This document shows, piece by piece, positions 28,059 to 36,343 of a stretch of DNA of 46,665 nucleotides. The position numbers and the translations under genes are program-made. Source of the stretch: Idiomarinaceae bacterium (GTDB lineage: Bacteria; Pseudomonadota; Gammaproteobacteria; Enterobacterales; Alteromonadaceae); NCBI GenBank assembly GCA_002685255.1, contig NYWU01000022.1, positions 1-46,665 of the forward strand, written 5' to 3'. A model generated the notes under the pieces. It did not search any database and had not been told where the DNA came from. It saw only the letters and a program-made list of their open reading frames with translations. The number at the start of each line of letters is the position of its first letter. Positions within the stretch are counted from its first letter, which is position 1.

Positions 28059-29063
28059 ATGGCACAGGTAATGATCGATATCGCGGGTACTGAGTTAACC
28101 GCCGAAGACAAGCAACTATTGGCACACCCTGATGTGAACGGTCTAATATTGTTCACCCGCAACTTTGTCAGTATCGAGCAAGTGGAAAATCTCGTCGCCG
28201 CTGCGCGTGAGGTGTCTGAAACCCCGTTGTTAGTTGCCGTCGATCACGAAGGTGGGCGAGTACAGCGGTTTCGCGATGGTTTCAGTGCCATCCCCGCAAT
28301 GGCTCGTATCGCTGAGCTGCCGCACGATGAACAGCTAGCTGCAGCACAAGATTTGGGTTGGCTTATGGCACGCGAAGTAAGAGCCGTCGGTATTGATATT
28401 AGTTTTGCACCGGTATTAGACATTAATGGATGCAGCGAAGTGATTGGTGACCGTGCTTTTGCAAGCGATGTACAGCAGGTGGCTCATATTGCGCAATCAT
28501 TTATCGAGGGGATGCATGAAGCAGGTATGGGCGCAACCGGTAAGCATTTTCCTGGACACGGCTCGGTAGCGGCAGATTCACATTTTGCAGTGCCGGTTGA
28601 CAGCCGCGCAAAAGAAGTCATTTTTAATACCGATCTGCCTGTTTTTGATATGTTAGCCGATCGACTCGCAGGCATGATGCCAGCGCATGTGATTTATGAA
28701 CAGGTCGATTCGCAGCCTGCGGGATTTTCTCACTATTGGCTACAAACCATTTTGCGCGAGCAATTGGGCTTTAACGGACTCATCTTTAGTGATGATTTGT
28801 CGATGCAAGGCGCGACGGTGGTTGGCGATATGCGTCAACGTGCGTTGGCAGCACTCGAGGCGGGTTGCGATATGGTGTTGGTCTGTAATGATCGTGATGC
28901 GGCCTTTGAACTACTGCAACAGCCGTTACCTAATACTTCAGCTCGTAGTCGTCAGCGTTTACAAGCGATGTTGGGCGCTGCTAATTACGAGCGTATGGAC
29001 GAGCTTCAACGCTCAGACCGTTGGCAATCGGCCCAGCGTTGGCTCGAACGAATCGACGGTTAG
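28059..29063 (+). CDS. nagZ: beta-N-acetylglucosaminidase (cell-wall recycling)
   Basis: A 334-residue family 3 glycosidase, cytoplasmic, removing GlcNAc from anhydro-muropeptides during peptidoglycan recycling. The NagZ signature is clear: VDHEGGRVQRF (61-71), KHFPGHGSVAADSHF (162-176) with the Asp-His dyad, and FSDDLSMQGA carrying the nucleophile Asp. The length is as in E. coli NagZ (341). It ends against the convergent queC gene. Confidence 0.97.
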   Translation: MAQVMIDIAGTELTAEDKQLLAHPDVNGLILFTRNFVSIEQVENLVAAAREVSETPLLVAVDHEGGRVQRFRDGFSAIPAMARIAELPHDEQLAAAQDLGWLMAREVRAVGIDISFAPVLDINGCSEVIGDRAFASDVQQVAHIAQSFIEGMHEAGMGATGKHFPGHGSVAADSHFAVPVDSRAKEVIFNTDLPVFDMLADRLAGMMPAHVIYEQVDSQPAGFSHYWLQTILREQLGFNGLIFSDDLSMQGATVVGDMRQRALAALEAGCDMVLVCNDRDAAFELLQQPLPNTSARSRQRLQAMLGAANYERMDELQRSDRWQSAQRWLERIDG

Positions 29064-29723
29064 TTAAGCTTCGTAAGGCAGTGGGTCTTTAACGCCGTTG
29101 GCGGCAAAGGCCTCTAGCCGTTCGACACACGCACCGCATTTGCCACAGGCTTTATCGCGTCCATTGTAGCAAGTCCAAGTATTTGAGTAATCAAGTGCCA
29201 TGCGCAAGCCGTCAGCGAGAATGGCGTTTTTATCAACATCGAGGTAAGGGGCAACGACTTCGATAGGCTCGTAATTTGCCAACTGACTGACAACGTTCAT
29301 CTGACGAACAAACTCGGGGCGACAATCAGGATAAATCGCGTGGTCTCCAGAGTGGGCTCCGTAATAAACCGCACTGGCGCCCTCGGATACGGCATAACCG
29401 ATGGCTAGAGACAACAAAATCATATTGCGGTTGGGCACTACAGTCGATTTCATTGAAGACTCTTCGTAATGACCTTCGGGAATCTCGATATCATCAGTCA
29501 GAGAACTTCCCGCTAGCAAGGTGTTAATTGCAGTAATGTCTACGACTTTATGCGGAATGCTCAATTCATCACAGACTTTAGCGGCGACATCCAGCTCTCG
29601 CACATGGCGTTGACCATAATTAAAGGACAATGCCGATACTTCATGACCTTGCTCTAAGGCTTTATTCAGTACCGTAAATGAATCCATTCCACCTGAATAA
29701 ATGACAACCACCTTTTGCGACAT
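29064..29723 (-). CDS. queC: 7-cyano-7-deazaguanine synthase
   Basis: A 219-residue ATP-dependent enzyme converting 7-carboxy-7-deazaguanine to preQ0 for queuosine synthesis. The PP-loop SGGMDS is at 10-15. The zinc-binding cysteines lie near the C-terminus ([22 protein letters not shown] region). It is divergent from queE, the preceding enzyme in the pathway, with starts only 48 nt apart. Confidence 0.97.
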   Translation of the reverse strand: MSQKVVVIYSGGMDSFTVLNKALEQGHEVSALSFNYGQRHVRELDVAAKVCDELSIPHKVVDITAINTLLAGSSLTDDIEIPEGHYEESSMKSTVVPNRNMILLSLAIGYAVSEGASAVYYGAHSGDHAIYPDCRPEFVRQMNVVSQLANYEPIEVVAPYLDVDKNAILADGLRMALDYSNTWTCYNGRDKACGKCGACVERLEAFAANGVKDPLPYEA

Positions 29724-29743
29724 TCGCTGACTCCCCGTATAAT
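29715..29743 (+). promoter_or_regulatory. sigma70 promoter of queE
   Basis: TTGCGA (29715-29720) and a perfect TATAAT (29738-29743) are 17 nt apart. The -35 lies inside the first codons of the divergent queC gene, so the two transcripts start in overlapping DNA. The predicted start near 29750 leaves about 22 nt of leader. Confidence 0.75.
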
Positions 29744-29771
29744 TAAGCTTCCAATCATTTTAGCGAAAATC

Positions 29772-30443
29772 ATGACTTACCGCATTAACGAAATTTTTGA
29801 AACATTGCAGGGTGAGGGCACCTTTACTGGCGTTCCATCCATTTTTATCCGCTTACAGGGGTGTCCTGTCGGTTGCCCTTGGTGTGATACGCAACACACG
29901 TGGGACGTGAAGCAAGAAGACCAAGTGTCAGTTGCCACGATGATGGCAAAATCTACGGCAACGTCCGAGTGGGCGGAGATGTCCAGTACTGATATCGTCG
30001 AACTGATAAAGCAACGCGGCTATCGTGCTAAGCATATCGTGATTACCGGCGGTGAACCTGCAATGTATGATTTGCGAGCGCTCGGTGAGGCGCTCGAAGC
30101 GCACGGTATGCGGTTACAGATAGAGACTAGCGGTACTTATGAGTTGCTCATTACAGCGAGTACTTGGGTGACAGTATCGCCCAAGCTCGATATGCCTGGG
30201 GGCTATTTAGTGCGTAGTGATTGCTTGAGTCGCGCCGATGAAATTAAGCATCCGGTAGCGATGCAAAAACATATAGATGCGTTGGATAGACTGTTGCAAG
30301 GACAAACGCTGAAATCGGATGTGGTAATTTGTTTGCAGCCTATTAGTCAACGCCCTCGTGCTACCGAACTAGCAATGAAAACCTGTATTGAGCGCAACTG
30401 GCGTTTATCGGTACAGATGCATAAATATCTTAATATCGAGTAA
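29772..30443 (+). CDS. queE: 7-carboxy-7-deazaguanine synthase
   Basis: A 223-residue radical SAM enzyme making 7-carboxy-7-deazaguanine from CPH4 in queuosine synthesis. The start MTYRINEIFETLQGEG is typical; the 4Fe-4S cluster cysteines are in CPVGCPWCDTQHTW (CX3CX2C). GGEPAMYDL is the SAM motif. I chose ATG 29772 because an upstream in-frame TTG would lie inside the promoter -35 and adds residues foreign to the family. Confidence 0.96.
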   Translation: MTYRINEIFETLQGEGTFTGVPSIFIRLQGCPVGCPWCDTQHTWDVKQEDQVSVATMMAKSTATSEWAEMSSTDIVELIKQRGYRAKHIVITGGEPAMYDLRALGEALEAHGMRLQIETSGTYELLITASTWVTVSPKLDMPGGYLVRSDCLSRADEIKHPVAMQKHIDALDRLLQGQTLKSDVVICLQPISQRPRATELAMKTCIERNWRLSVQMHKYLNIE

Positions 30444-30501
30444 GTTAATCTTAGATCAGGCCTGCTAGGCTGGGCGAGTCTGGTTTTTCCTTTCTATACT
30501 G

Positions 30502-30530
30502 CCTGTTCCTTTTTCAATCTGAGGAACAGG
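30502..30530 (+). promoter_or_regulatory. inverted repeat covering the Flp pilin ribosome-binding site
   Basis: CCTGTTCC (30502-30509) and GGAACAGG (30523-30530) form a perfect 8-bp inverted repeat with a 13-nt loop. The right arm contains the AGGAA ribosome-binding site and ends 1 nt before the pilin ATG. As RNA it would hide the site; as DNA it could be an operator. A TATACT at 30495-30500 has no good -35; the rest of 30444-30501 shows nothing I can support. Confidence 0.5.
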
Positions 30531-30531
30531 T

Positions 30532-30822
30532 ATGTGTCAGTTTCATTACGTAGCACCATCGAAATTTAACCAACGCGGTCAGGGGATGACCGAATACATC
30601 ATCATAGTCGCGTTGATCGCGGTGGCGGCTATTGGCGTGTATTCGATGTTCGGTCAGAGCCTGCGAAATCAAGTCGCAGGGCTCGCGAAAGAGATGACCG
30701 GACAAAGCGCTTCAGGGGAGATCAACCAAGCTCGTCAGTCAGCCCGAACCGCCTCAACGGTAGCCAAGAAAAATATCAACTTGGGTAACTACGACGAAGC
30801 CAACAAAACGGAAGAGCAATGA
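30532..30822 (+). CDS. flp: Flp-type pilin (class III prepilin)
   Basis: A 96-residue prepilin. A positively charged leader ends at G16, followed by QGMTEYIIIVALIAVAAIGVY, with Glu at +5 and Tyr at +6 of the mature protein, the Flp hallmark. The single hydrophobic helix is at 22-40; the mature form would be about 80 residues with an Ala/Gln/Lys-rich C-terminal part. It is probably the major subunit of the pilus made by the following genes. It overlaps the next gene by 4 nt. A hairpin covers its ribosome-binding site. Confidence 0.85.
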   Translation: MCQFHYVAPSKFNQRGQGMTEYIIIVALIAVAAIGVYSMFGQSLRNQVAGLAKEMTGQSASGEINQARQSARTASTVAKKNINLGNYDEANKTEEQ

Positions 30823-32051
30823 GGCGGAGGGCTGTCAGCCGCGGTATGGCGCTACCACTTTATTTGGCTTTTTCAGTATTACTGTGTCTTGCGCTACTCT
30901 CTGTTACACAGTTAGGGCAACATGCGCGGCGGCAATTCTACTTACAAAGTGTAGCTGATAATGCGGCAATGAGTGCTGGCGTGCTAATGGCGCGTCAGCT
31001 CAATTTTGCAGCGTTGTTAAACCGCGCCTTGATAGGTAATCAAGTCGCTCTCGCGCAGTGGGTTGGCTTACATAGCTGGTTTAATATGATGCTCTCATTA
31101 CTGAACAACAGCTCCACTGTGTTGTCGTTCGTGCCTGTGTTGACGGGACCTATGGTAACGCTGAAGCGCGCCCTGAAAGGTATTAAGTTGGGCACTGAGC
31201 GTGGCTTATCGGCTGTAGTGATGCTTCATGTCGCCATCATTCAAGCCATTTCTGCACTTCAAACCGTGTTACAACATACTCTGATTGCAGAAATTCCCTT
31301 CTCCTTGAACGATGTGGTGGCGGCACATGATGAGACACTTGAATGGGACGCCTTTCATGGCGGCGGTATTGTCCCGTTTCCCACCCTTTGGTGGCGTCTT
31401 ACACAAGTAGAATCGACCCGAGATAAAGAGCAATCAGCGTTCTTTAAAACGCTTGTGTTAAAGAGTCGCGATCCGTTCTCAAAAAAACGTACCTACAATT
31501 GGCTCGATACTTATGCATTAAAAATTCGTCGAGCCGGAGGAAGTGACTTGGCAACGCGTTGGAATGGTGAATGGAATTGGCATGCGATCGATACAGTCTC
31601 AGCGCATTGGCGTAAGTACTGGGCATTCGGCAGCATGAAAGAGCGCCTGCCGCTGGCTTGGGGGGCGTCTGCACAGTATGTTCGCGTTAAGCGTTGGGCG
31701 TCGATTTATGGTGAGTCGGAATGGATAAACCCATGGGCCACATGGCTCGGTTGGAAGTCAATGCCGCGTCTAAAAGTTAAGCAACCTGCATTTCGCTTCG
31801 TGCGCTTGCAACATACCGCACGACTGGGGGCTGATAGAATTGTGGTGAAAATTACTGACCCTGAGTCGGAACAACAAGCCGTAGCCAAAGCGGAAGTTTT
31901 TTTCTCGCGTCCCAACAGCTTATTTCCGCGCTCAGATGGCGAGCGAGAGCGAGATAATTTATTTAACGCACTATGGCAAGCCCGTATCACGCCGTTATCG
32001 CTTGTGGAAAAAACGGTGCTCGGTATTCAAGCTTATGAAAAATCGACCTAA
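30819..32051 (+). CDS. TadG-like pilus assembly protein
   Basis: A 410-residue protein with an N-terminal membrane anchor (about 10-30, GMALPLYLAFSVLLCLALLSV) followed by QSVADNAAMSAGVLMARQLNFAALLNRALIGNQVALAQ in sections, which resembles the start of TadG-like (Tad N-terminal, PilX/TadG) proteins. The remainder is Trp-rich, basic and presumably periplasmic; I do not see a von Willebrand domain, which many TadG proteins carry. The site after G9 lacks Glu at +5, so it is not a classic class III prepilin. It overlaps flp by 4 nt and the next gene by 17 nt. The TadG name is by position and N-terminus only. Confidence 0.65.
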   Translation: MRRRAVSRGMALPLYLAFSVLLCLALLSVTQLGQHARRQFYLQSVADNAAMSAGVLMARQLNFAALLNRALIGNQVALAQWVGLHSWFNMMLSLLNNSSTVLSFVPVLTGPMVTLKRALKGIKLGTERGLSAVVMLHVAIIQAISALQTVLQHTLIAEIPFSLNDVVAAHDETLEWDAFHGGGIVPFPTLWWRLTQVESTRDKEQSAFFKTLVLKSRDPFSKKRTYNWLDTYALKIRRAGGSDLATRWNGEWNWHAIDTVSAHWRKYWAFGSMKERLPLAWGASAQYVRVKRWASIYGESEWINPWATWLGWKSMPRLKVKQPAFRFVRLQHTARLGADRIVVKITDPESEQQAVAKAEVFFSRPNSLFPRSDGERERDNLFNALWQARITPLSLVEKTVLGIQAYEKST

Positions 32052-32598
32052 ACCTTCGGCTTGTAAGGGACATGTGTTAGTCGAGTCTTTGATTGTTGCA
32101 GGGCTATGGGTCGTTCTGATGATTTCTCTCGCTGATGTATTACTGCCAGCCGTCAATACGAGTGAGACAACCCTAGTCGAGCAACGGCAACGCATTTTTG
32201 CCGACCCGATGGATTCTGAGAAGCTTCAGCGTTCAAGTGACTACGCGTCGGCTAAAGTAAGTCATCGCTTGCTGGGACCGCTCGATAAGTTAGTAAAGAA
32301 TGATTTAGACGTCGATAATCTCGTGCAAACAAAACAGCAAACACCACTGTGGACGATGGCTCAATTGCGCAATGACTGGGCCGCCAAAGACGATGCCGAG
32401 TTGCGTGACCGCCCAGCAGGCTGGGTGCTTAACCGGGTGCTCGATATGGGATGGCTTAATACCGTGCAGGACGTTATCGCTATTTTGCCGTTTGCACGGG
32501 AATTCTCAAGTGAGTCGTTAATTTGGGGGTATATCGATGACGAGATTGTTCCAGAGGAGGAAGAAACATGTTCGCGGATATTCCAGTGGCTTTGCTGA
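32035..32598 (+). CDS. TadE-like class III prepilin-like protein
   Basis: A 187-residue protein. The leader MKNRPKPSACKG ends at G12 and is followed by HVLVESLIVAGLWVVLMI, with Glu at +5 and Ser at +6, as in TadE/TadF pseudopilins. One N-terminal helix (14-35) is followed by a hydrophilic domain of about 150 residues with an acidic C-terminus (VPEEEETC). I chose ATG 32035 because longer in-frame starts lack the prepilin leader. It overlaps the TadG-like gene by 17 nt and the next gene by 31 nt. Function beyond minor pilin is not evident. Confidence 0.65.
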   Translation: MKNRPKPSACKGHVLVESLIVAGLWVVLMISLADVLLPAVNTSETTLVEQRQRIFADPMDSEKLQRSSDYASAKVSHRLLGPLDKLVKNDLDVDNLVQTKQQTPLWTMAQLRNDWAAKDDAELRDRPAGWVLNRVLDMGWLNTVQDVIAILPFAREFSSESLIWGYIDDEIVPEEEETCSRIFQWLC

Positions 32599-33077
32599 TG
32601 TGGTCGTGGACAGAACCTGATCCCGCGCACAAGATGATGCGCTTGCAGACCCCAGCGCACCCCGATTGGCAGGTACTGGAACACAAGTTTCCAAACTGTC
32701 CGCTTACGGTCGAGCTAAAACTTTGGGTATGTGAAATTGAGCAAAAGATCTGGTTTTTGCATCAGGGCGCTGATCAGGCTTGGTGGCTTTCATCGCTTGA
32801 TGCGACCGCAAAGGTTACCACGCCTCCGCCTATCAATATCGGACTGAAGCCATTTGGCTACGGGCGTCAACAGGGCTATCAATATTGGTTATTCATTGAA
32901 CCCGTCGGCCGTGTTGCCATACAACGGCAACTGGAATTTCGATTGAGTCAGCTAAAACGCCAACGAATATCGGTCGATGACACCCAAGAACTTATCCGTA
33001 TTCCTGCATTAAGTAGCTTGCTTAGCATCTATAACTATCGCCAGTGGACGGTGTTGATATGGTTAAAAACGCATTAG
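32568..33077 (+). CDS. unknown protein of the Tad locus
   Basis: A 169-residue protein that I do not recognise. It is rich in Trp (at least nine), has no signal peptide or membrane helix, and would be soluble: MFADIPVALLMWSWTEPDPAH at the start in parts, mixed beta-type sequence, then a helical region (RQLEFRLSQLKRQR). A strong GAGGAGG ribosome-binding site (32555-32561) precedes its ATG and is embedded in the end of the previous gene, supporting real expression. It overlaps that gene by 31 nt and the next by 19 nt. By position it is an assembly or pilus-regulating factor; this is inference. Confidence 0.6.
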   Translation: MFADIPVALLMWSWTEPDPAHKMMRLQTPAHPDWQVLEHKFPNCPLTVELKLWVCEIEQKIWFLHQGADQAWWLSSLDATAKVTTPPPINIGLKPFGYGRQQGYQYWLFIEPVGRVAIQRQLEFRLSQLKRQRISVDDTQELIRIPALSSLLSIYNYRQWTVLIWLKTH

Positions 33078-33250
33078 GACAAGCGCTGACTGAGTCACTC
33101 ATACTACTCCTCATGTGTTGTGTATTTTTGTTTGGCACTGATTGGGGTCAGTCAATAGTTGAGCAACTTAGAGAGCTTGGCCAATTATTGTCACTTCATT
33201 TTAAGACCGTATTGAACTTAATCAGCTTTGTACCGGGGAGTGGAATGTGA
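33059..33250 (+). CDS. small class III prepilin-like protein
   Basis: A 63-residue protein. The leader MVKNALG ends at G7, followed by QALTESLILLLMCCVFLFG: Glu at +5 and Ser at +6 of the mature form, then a hydrophobic helix. This is the pattern of a small Flp-like or TadE-like pseudopilin. A GTG at 33044 would add five residues; ATG 33059 gives the canonical short leader. It overlaps its upstream neighbour by 19 nt and cpaB by 4 nt. It may be a minor or alternative pilin. Confidence 0.65.
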   Translation: MVKNALGQALTESLILLLMCCVFLFGTDWGQSIVEQLRELGQLLSLHFKTVLNLISFVPGSGM

Positions 33251-33930
33251 AGGCAAAAAAGCAATGGATTGTTTTATTGCTGCTCAGCGTCGCGTTGACG
33301 GCTTTCACTTTGTGGCTGTTGCGCTCTTATCTAAACTACGAAACCGCTAAGCGATTGAGGGCAGAAACGCCCCCTGAGCAAGGCATTGTCGTTTTCAGTC
33401 AAGATTTAGATGCAGGTACGTTGGTTGACACTTCAATGTTGTCACTTCGGCAATACCCTGCTCATCTCGTTAACCCTACGTGGATGACTGAGGACTATGT
33501 CGGCAGCATTTTAGATTTACCGCTTAAGCATTCGGTAACGGCCGGAACACCTGTCGAAGAGACGCAATTTGAGCTTAGTTATCAAAAGCGTATGGCGGAT
33601 ACCTTACCTGCTGGGCATTGGGCAATCACGTTGCCTGTTGATGTGATGCAGATTCACAATGGTCAATTGCAGCCCGATGACCGCGTCGACTTAGTGAGCA
33701 AAAATCAGTTACGGGAAACGCTGCAGGTTGTCGAAAATATTCGGGTGCTATCGATCAACGGAGTGGACAATGGAAGCGGATTATCAGTCACTTTAGCGGT
33801 TTCTGCTCGGCAACGATTGCAACTTGGGCAAATGATCGGAGAGGGAATGCAATGGTGGGTGAAAGCTGCGGGAGAGAAAAGTCGCCCCTGGCAAACTCAG
33901 GTGCGTCGATCAGCGATTTTAGATTGGTAG
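33247..33930 (+). CDS. cpaB: Flp pilus assembly protein CpaB/RcpC
   Basis: A 227-residue protein with an N-terminal anchor (7-25) and a periplasmic SAF domain (about 46-110: VVFSQDLDAGTLVDTSMLSLRQYP, in sections), then a second beta domain with RVDLVSK, as in CpaB/RcpC. CpaB proteins are thought to stabilise or gate the secretin in the periplasm. The start is GTG 33247, overlapping the previous stop in a GTGA arrangement. The secretin gene follows after 13 nt, the usual order. Confidence 0.85.
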   Translation: MKAKKQWIVLLLLSVALTAFTLWLLRSYLNYETAKRLRAETPPEQGIVVFSQDLDAGTLVDTSMLSLRQYPAHLVNPTWMTEDYVGSILDLPLKHSVTAGTPVEETQFELSYQKRMADTLPAGHWAITLPVDVMQIHNGQLQPDDRVDLVSKNQLRETLQVVENIRVLSINGVDNGSGLSVTLAVSARQRLQLGQMIGEGMQWWVKAAGEKSRPWQTQVRRSAILDW

Positions 33931-33943
33931 GAGCGAATCCACA

Positions 33944-35125
33944 ATGTTGAGATATTTACTCATCATGTTGTTTGCTGTCATCGCGCAGCCATGCATCGCC
34001 ACAAATGCTGAAAAGCTCGTCATCACGGTGGGGCAGAGCGAGCGGGTGAGTATCACCCCGAGTACTCAGGTGATGATAGCCAATGAATCCCTAGCGCAAG
34101 CGAAGCTCGTTTCTCAAGATACGCTGTTGGTACGGGGGTTAATGCCTGGTACCACGGATATGTGGTTAATTGGGCCCGATGACAAGCGAGTGGTGATTAC
34201 CGTATTGCATGCTGTGCCAACCAATGTGCTAGCACGTTTGAAGACTTGGCAGAAAGACTATCAGAGCTTTAGCATTCAACAGCATGGGACGCAAATTGAG
34301 TTATCAGGCGCCTTACCTGCATCAAAAAGAGCGACGCTTACAAAGCTGATAGAGCCTTATCCAAATATCATTGATCGAACTACATCGACTCAGGTTGCCC
34401 ACCCGATGTTGCGGCTCAAAGTGACTATTTTAGAAATTAAGCAGCAGTTTGTGCAGCAACTGGGTATTCAATGGGATACCCAAATAGCAGGACCGAACTG
34501 GCAGTGGGGGCGTCAAGGTGGCGTTGAATGGAGTCCTCTGTTGATGTCAAATATTCAGCTTCTCGAGCAACAAGGCGCTGCAAAACTATTAGCGACGCCC
34601 GTATTAACAACTCAAAGCGGACAACCCGCCTCCTTTCTTGCCGGCGGCGAAATTCCTATTCCTCAGGTCGTCGGGCAAGGTATGCAGGATGTTAGTTTTC
34701 GTGAATACGGGGTGCGGTTAACCATTGATCCTGTGGTGGGCGCGGATAATAAAATCACGGCTAAATTGAGCGCCGAAGTATCAAATATTGACCCCGCGGT
34801 CGAAGTGAATGGTGTGCCCGGTATTCTCACGCGGCGCACAGAGGCTGTGTTGAGTGCGCAACATGGTGAAACGGTCGTTCTATCGGGTTTGCTCAGTACC
34901 GATAGTAGTGAATCCGAAGCCGGGCTTCCGGGCTTGAATCAGTTACCTATTGCTGGAGAAGTGTTCAAGCAGCGCGGTCAACGCAATCAACATACTGAGT
35001 TACTTATTTTTGTTACCAGTGAAATTGTCGCGTATGACCACCAACGTCATGCACTGAAACAGCGTTATCGTGAACAAGCTCAGCAATGGTATTTACAAGC
35101 AGGCTGCATTGGACTCAAGGAGTGA
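33944..35125 (+). CDS. cpaC: Tad/Flp secretin CpaC/RcpA
   Basis: A 393-residue outer-membrane secretin. Signal peptide about 1-20, then the pilus-formation N-terminal domain (KLVITVGQSERVSITPST in part, LLVRGLMPGTTDMWLIGPDD), a BON-like region, and the secretin core with PVLTTQSGQPASFLAGGEIPIP in sections and GETVVLSGLLS. It is somewhat shorter than typical CpaC. It forms the outer-membrane pore for the pilus. The stop lies 2 nt before the TadA ATG. Confidence 0.9.
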   Translation: MLRYLLIMLFAVIAQPCIATNAEKLVITVGQSERVSITPSTQVMIANESLAQAKLVSQDTLLVRGLMPGTTDMWLIGPDDKRVVITVLHAVPTNVLARLKTWQKDYQSFSIQQHGTQIELSGALPASKRATLTKLIEPYPNIIDRTTSTQVAHPMLRLKVTILEIKQQFVQQLGIQWDTQIAGPNWQWGRQGGVEWSPLLMSNIQLLEQQGAAKLLATPVLTTQSGQPASFLAGGEIPIPQVVGQGMQDVSFREYGVRLTIDPVVGADNKITAKLSAEVSNIDPAVEVNGVPGILTRRTEAVLSAQHGETVVLSGLLSTDSSESEAGLPGLNQLPIAGEVFKQRGQRNQHTELLIFVTSEIVAYDHQRHALKQRYREQAQQWYLQAGCIGLKE

Positions 35126-35127
35126 GC

Positions 35128-36339
35128 ATGGATAAACAACAACTAAGGCAAGCGCTTAAAACTCATCTACAACAGCGACAGTCAGGCTTACAGGACTTGC
35201 CTTCGACTGAACTGCGCGAACATGCCAAACGCTATTTACTTGATCTCACCCACCCTCAGTCACAGGTCGCTGAAGATGCCGTAGCTGATGTGATTGACGA
35301 AGTGCTTGGGTTGGGACCTATTGAGACGTTGCTTCGCGATGAGACGGTATCTGAGATCATGGTAAACCGTTACGATCAAGTGTTCGTCGAACGCTCGGGA
35401 CGACTTGCTGACTCGGGCCTAACGTTTAGTGACGAGTCCAGTTTGCGGCGTGTGATTGAGCGTATTGTATTACCGCTAGGTCGGCATGTTGATGATTCGT
35501 CTCCGATGGTGGATGCACGACTGCCCGATGGGTCCCGAGTCAATGCCGTGCTGCAGCCACTCGCGGTAAAGGGCAGTTGTATTACTATTCGTAAGTTTTC
35601 ATCTAAACCATTGATCATCGACGATTTAATTAGACTGGGTTCGTTAACTCCCGCAGCCGCGGAATTTTTAAAGCTCGCTGTTGAGTGCCGACAGAATATT
35701 ATTATTTCCGGCGGTACTGGCAGCGGTAAAACGACTTTATTAAACACCTTGTCATCGTTTATTCCGAGTGATGAGCGAATTGTGACGATTGAAGACGCTG
35801 CAGAGCTTAGATTACAGCACAAAAACTTGGTTTCACTCGAGGCGCGTCCGAAAAATCAAGAGGGCAAAGGTGCGATAAATATTCGTGATTTAGTTATCAA
35901 CTCGTTACGGATGCGTCCTGATCGTATCGTCGTGGGTGAGTGTCGTGGCGCCGAGGCACTCGATATGCTGCAAGCCATGAATACAGGTCATGCGGGTTCA
36001 TTAAGTACGGTGCATGCAAATACAGCGCGAGATGCTGTGCGGCGGCTTGAGATAATGGTCTTAATGGGGTCAATGGATTTACCGGTTTTTGCGATTCGTC
36101 AGCAAATCGCTAGTGCGGTTGATTTAATTGTGCAAACCTCCCGATTGAGTAGTGGCCAGCGCGTTGTCACGAGTATTGATGAAGTCACCGGGATTGATGG
36201 AGAAACTTTGCAGATTGGAACCTTGTTTACACGGCATCGAGACGAGGGCCGTTTGGTGAGCCAAGGCATGCCGGCAAGGTTTGCAGCCTCGCAAGCCCCC
36301 GAAGTTCAAGAGCAGTTAGCGCAAACATTGATGGGATAA
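35128..36339 (+). CDS. tadA: Tad secretion ATPase TadA/CpaF
   Basis: A 403-residue hexameric type II/IV secretion ATPase powering pilus assembly. Walker A is GGTGSGKTT (195-203), and EDAAELRL, the His-box region and [19 protein letters not shown] (Walker B) follow. The N-terminal domain is short compared with many CpaF proteins. I chose ATG 35128, which has AAGGAG (35117-35122 region), over an upstream in-frame start inside cpaC. TadB follows after 4 nt. Confidence 0.95.
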   Translation: MDKQQLRQALKTHLQQRQSGLQDLPSTELREHAKRYLLDLTHPQSQVAEDAVADVIDEVLGLGPIETLLRDETVSEIMVNRYDQVFVERSGRLADSGLTFSDESSLRRVIERIVLPLGRHVDDSSPMVDARLPDGSRVNAVLQPLAVKGSCITIRKFSSKPLIIDDLIRLGSLTPAAAEFLKLAVECRQNIIISGGTGSGKTTLLNTLSSFIPSDERIVTIEDAAELRLQHKNLVSLEARPKNQEGKGAINIRDLVINSLRMRPDRIVVGECRGAEALDMLQAMNTGHAGSLSTVHANTARDAVRRLEIMVLMGSMDLPVFAIRQQIASAVDLIVQTSRLSSGQRVVTSIDEVTGIDGETLQIGTLFTRHRDEGRLVSQGMPARFAASQAPEVQEQLAQTLMG

Positions 36340-36343
36340 ACCG

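Noticed and set aside
30472-30500. Promoter for flp around TATACT (30495-30500)
   Set aside because: No acceptable -35 at the proper distance (GGGCGA) and no sigma54 GG-N10-GC arrangement; it was mentioned only with the inverted repeat.
35376-35822. A 148-codon minus-strand frame opposite tadA
   Set aside because: Antisense shadow of a highly conserved ATPase gene; product shows no motif and no ribosome-binding site was evident.
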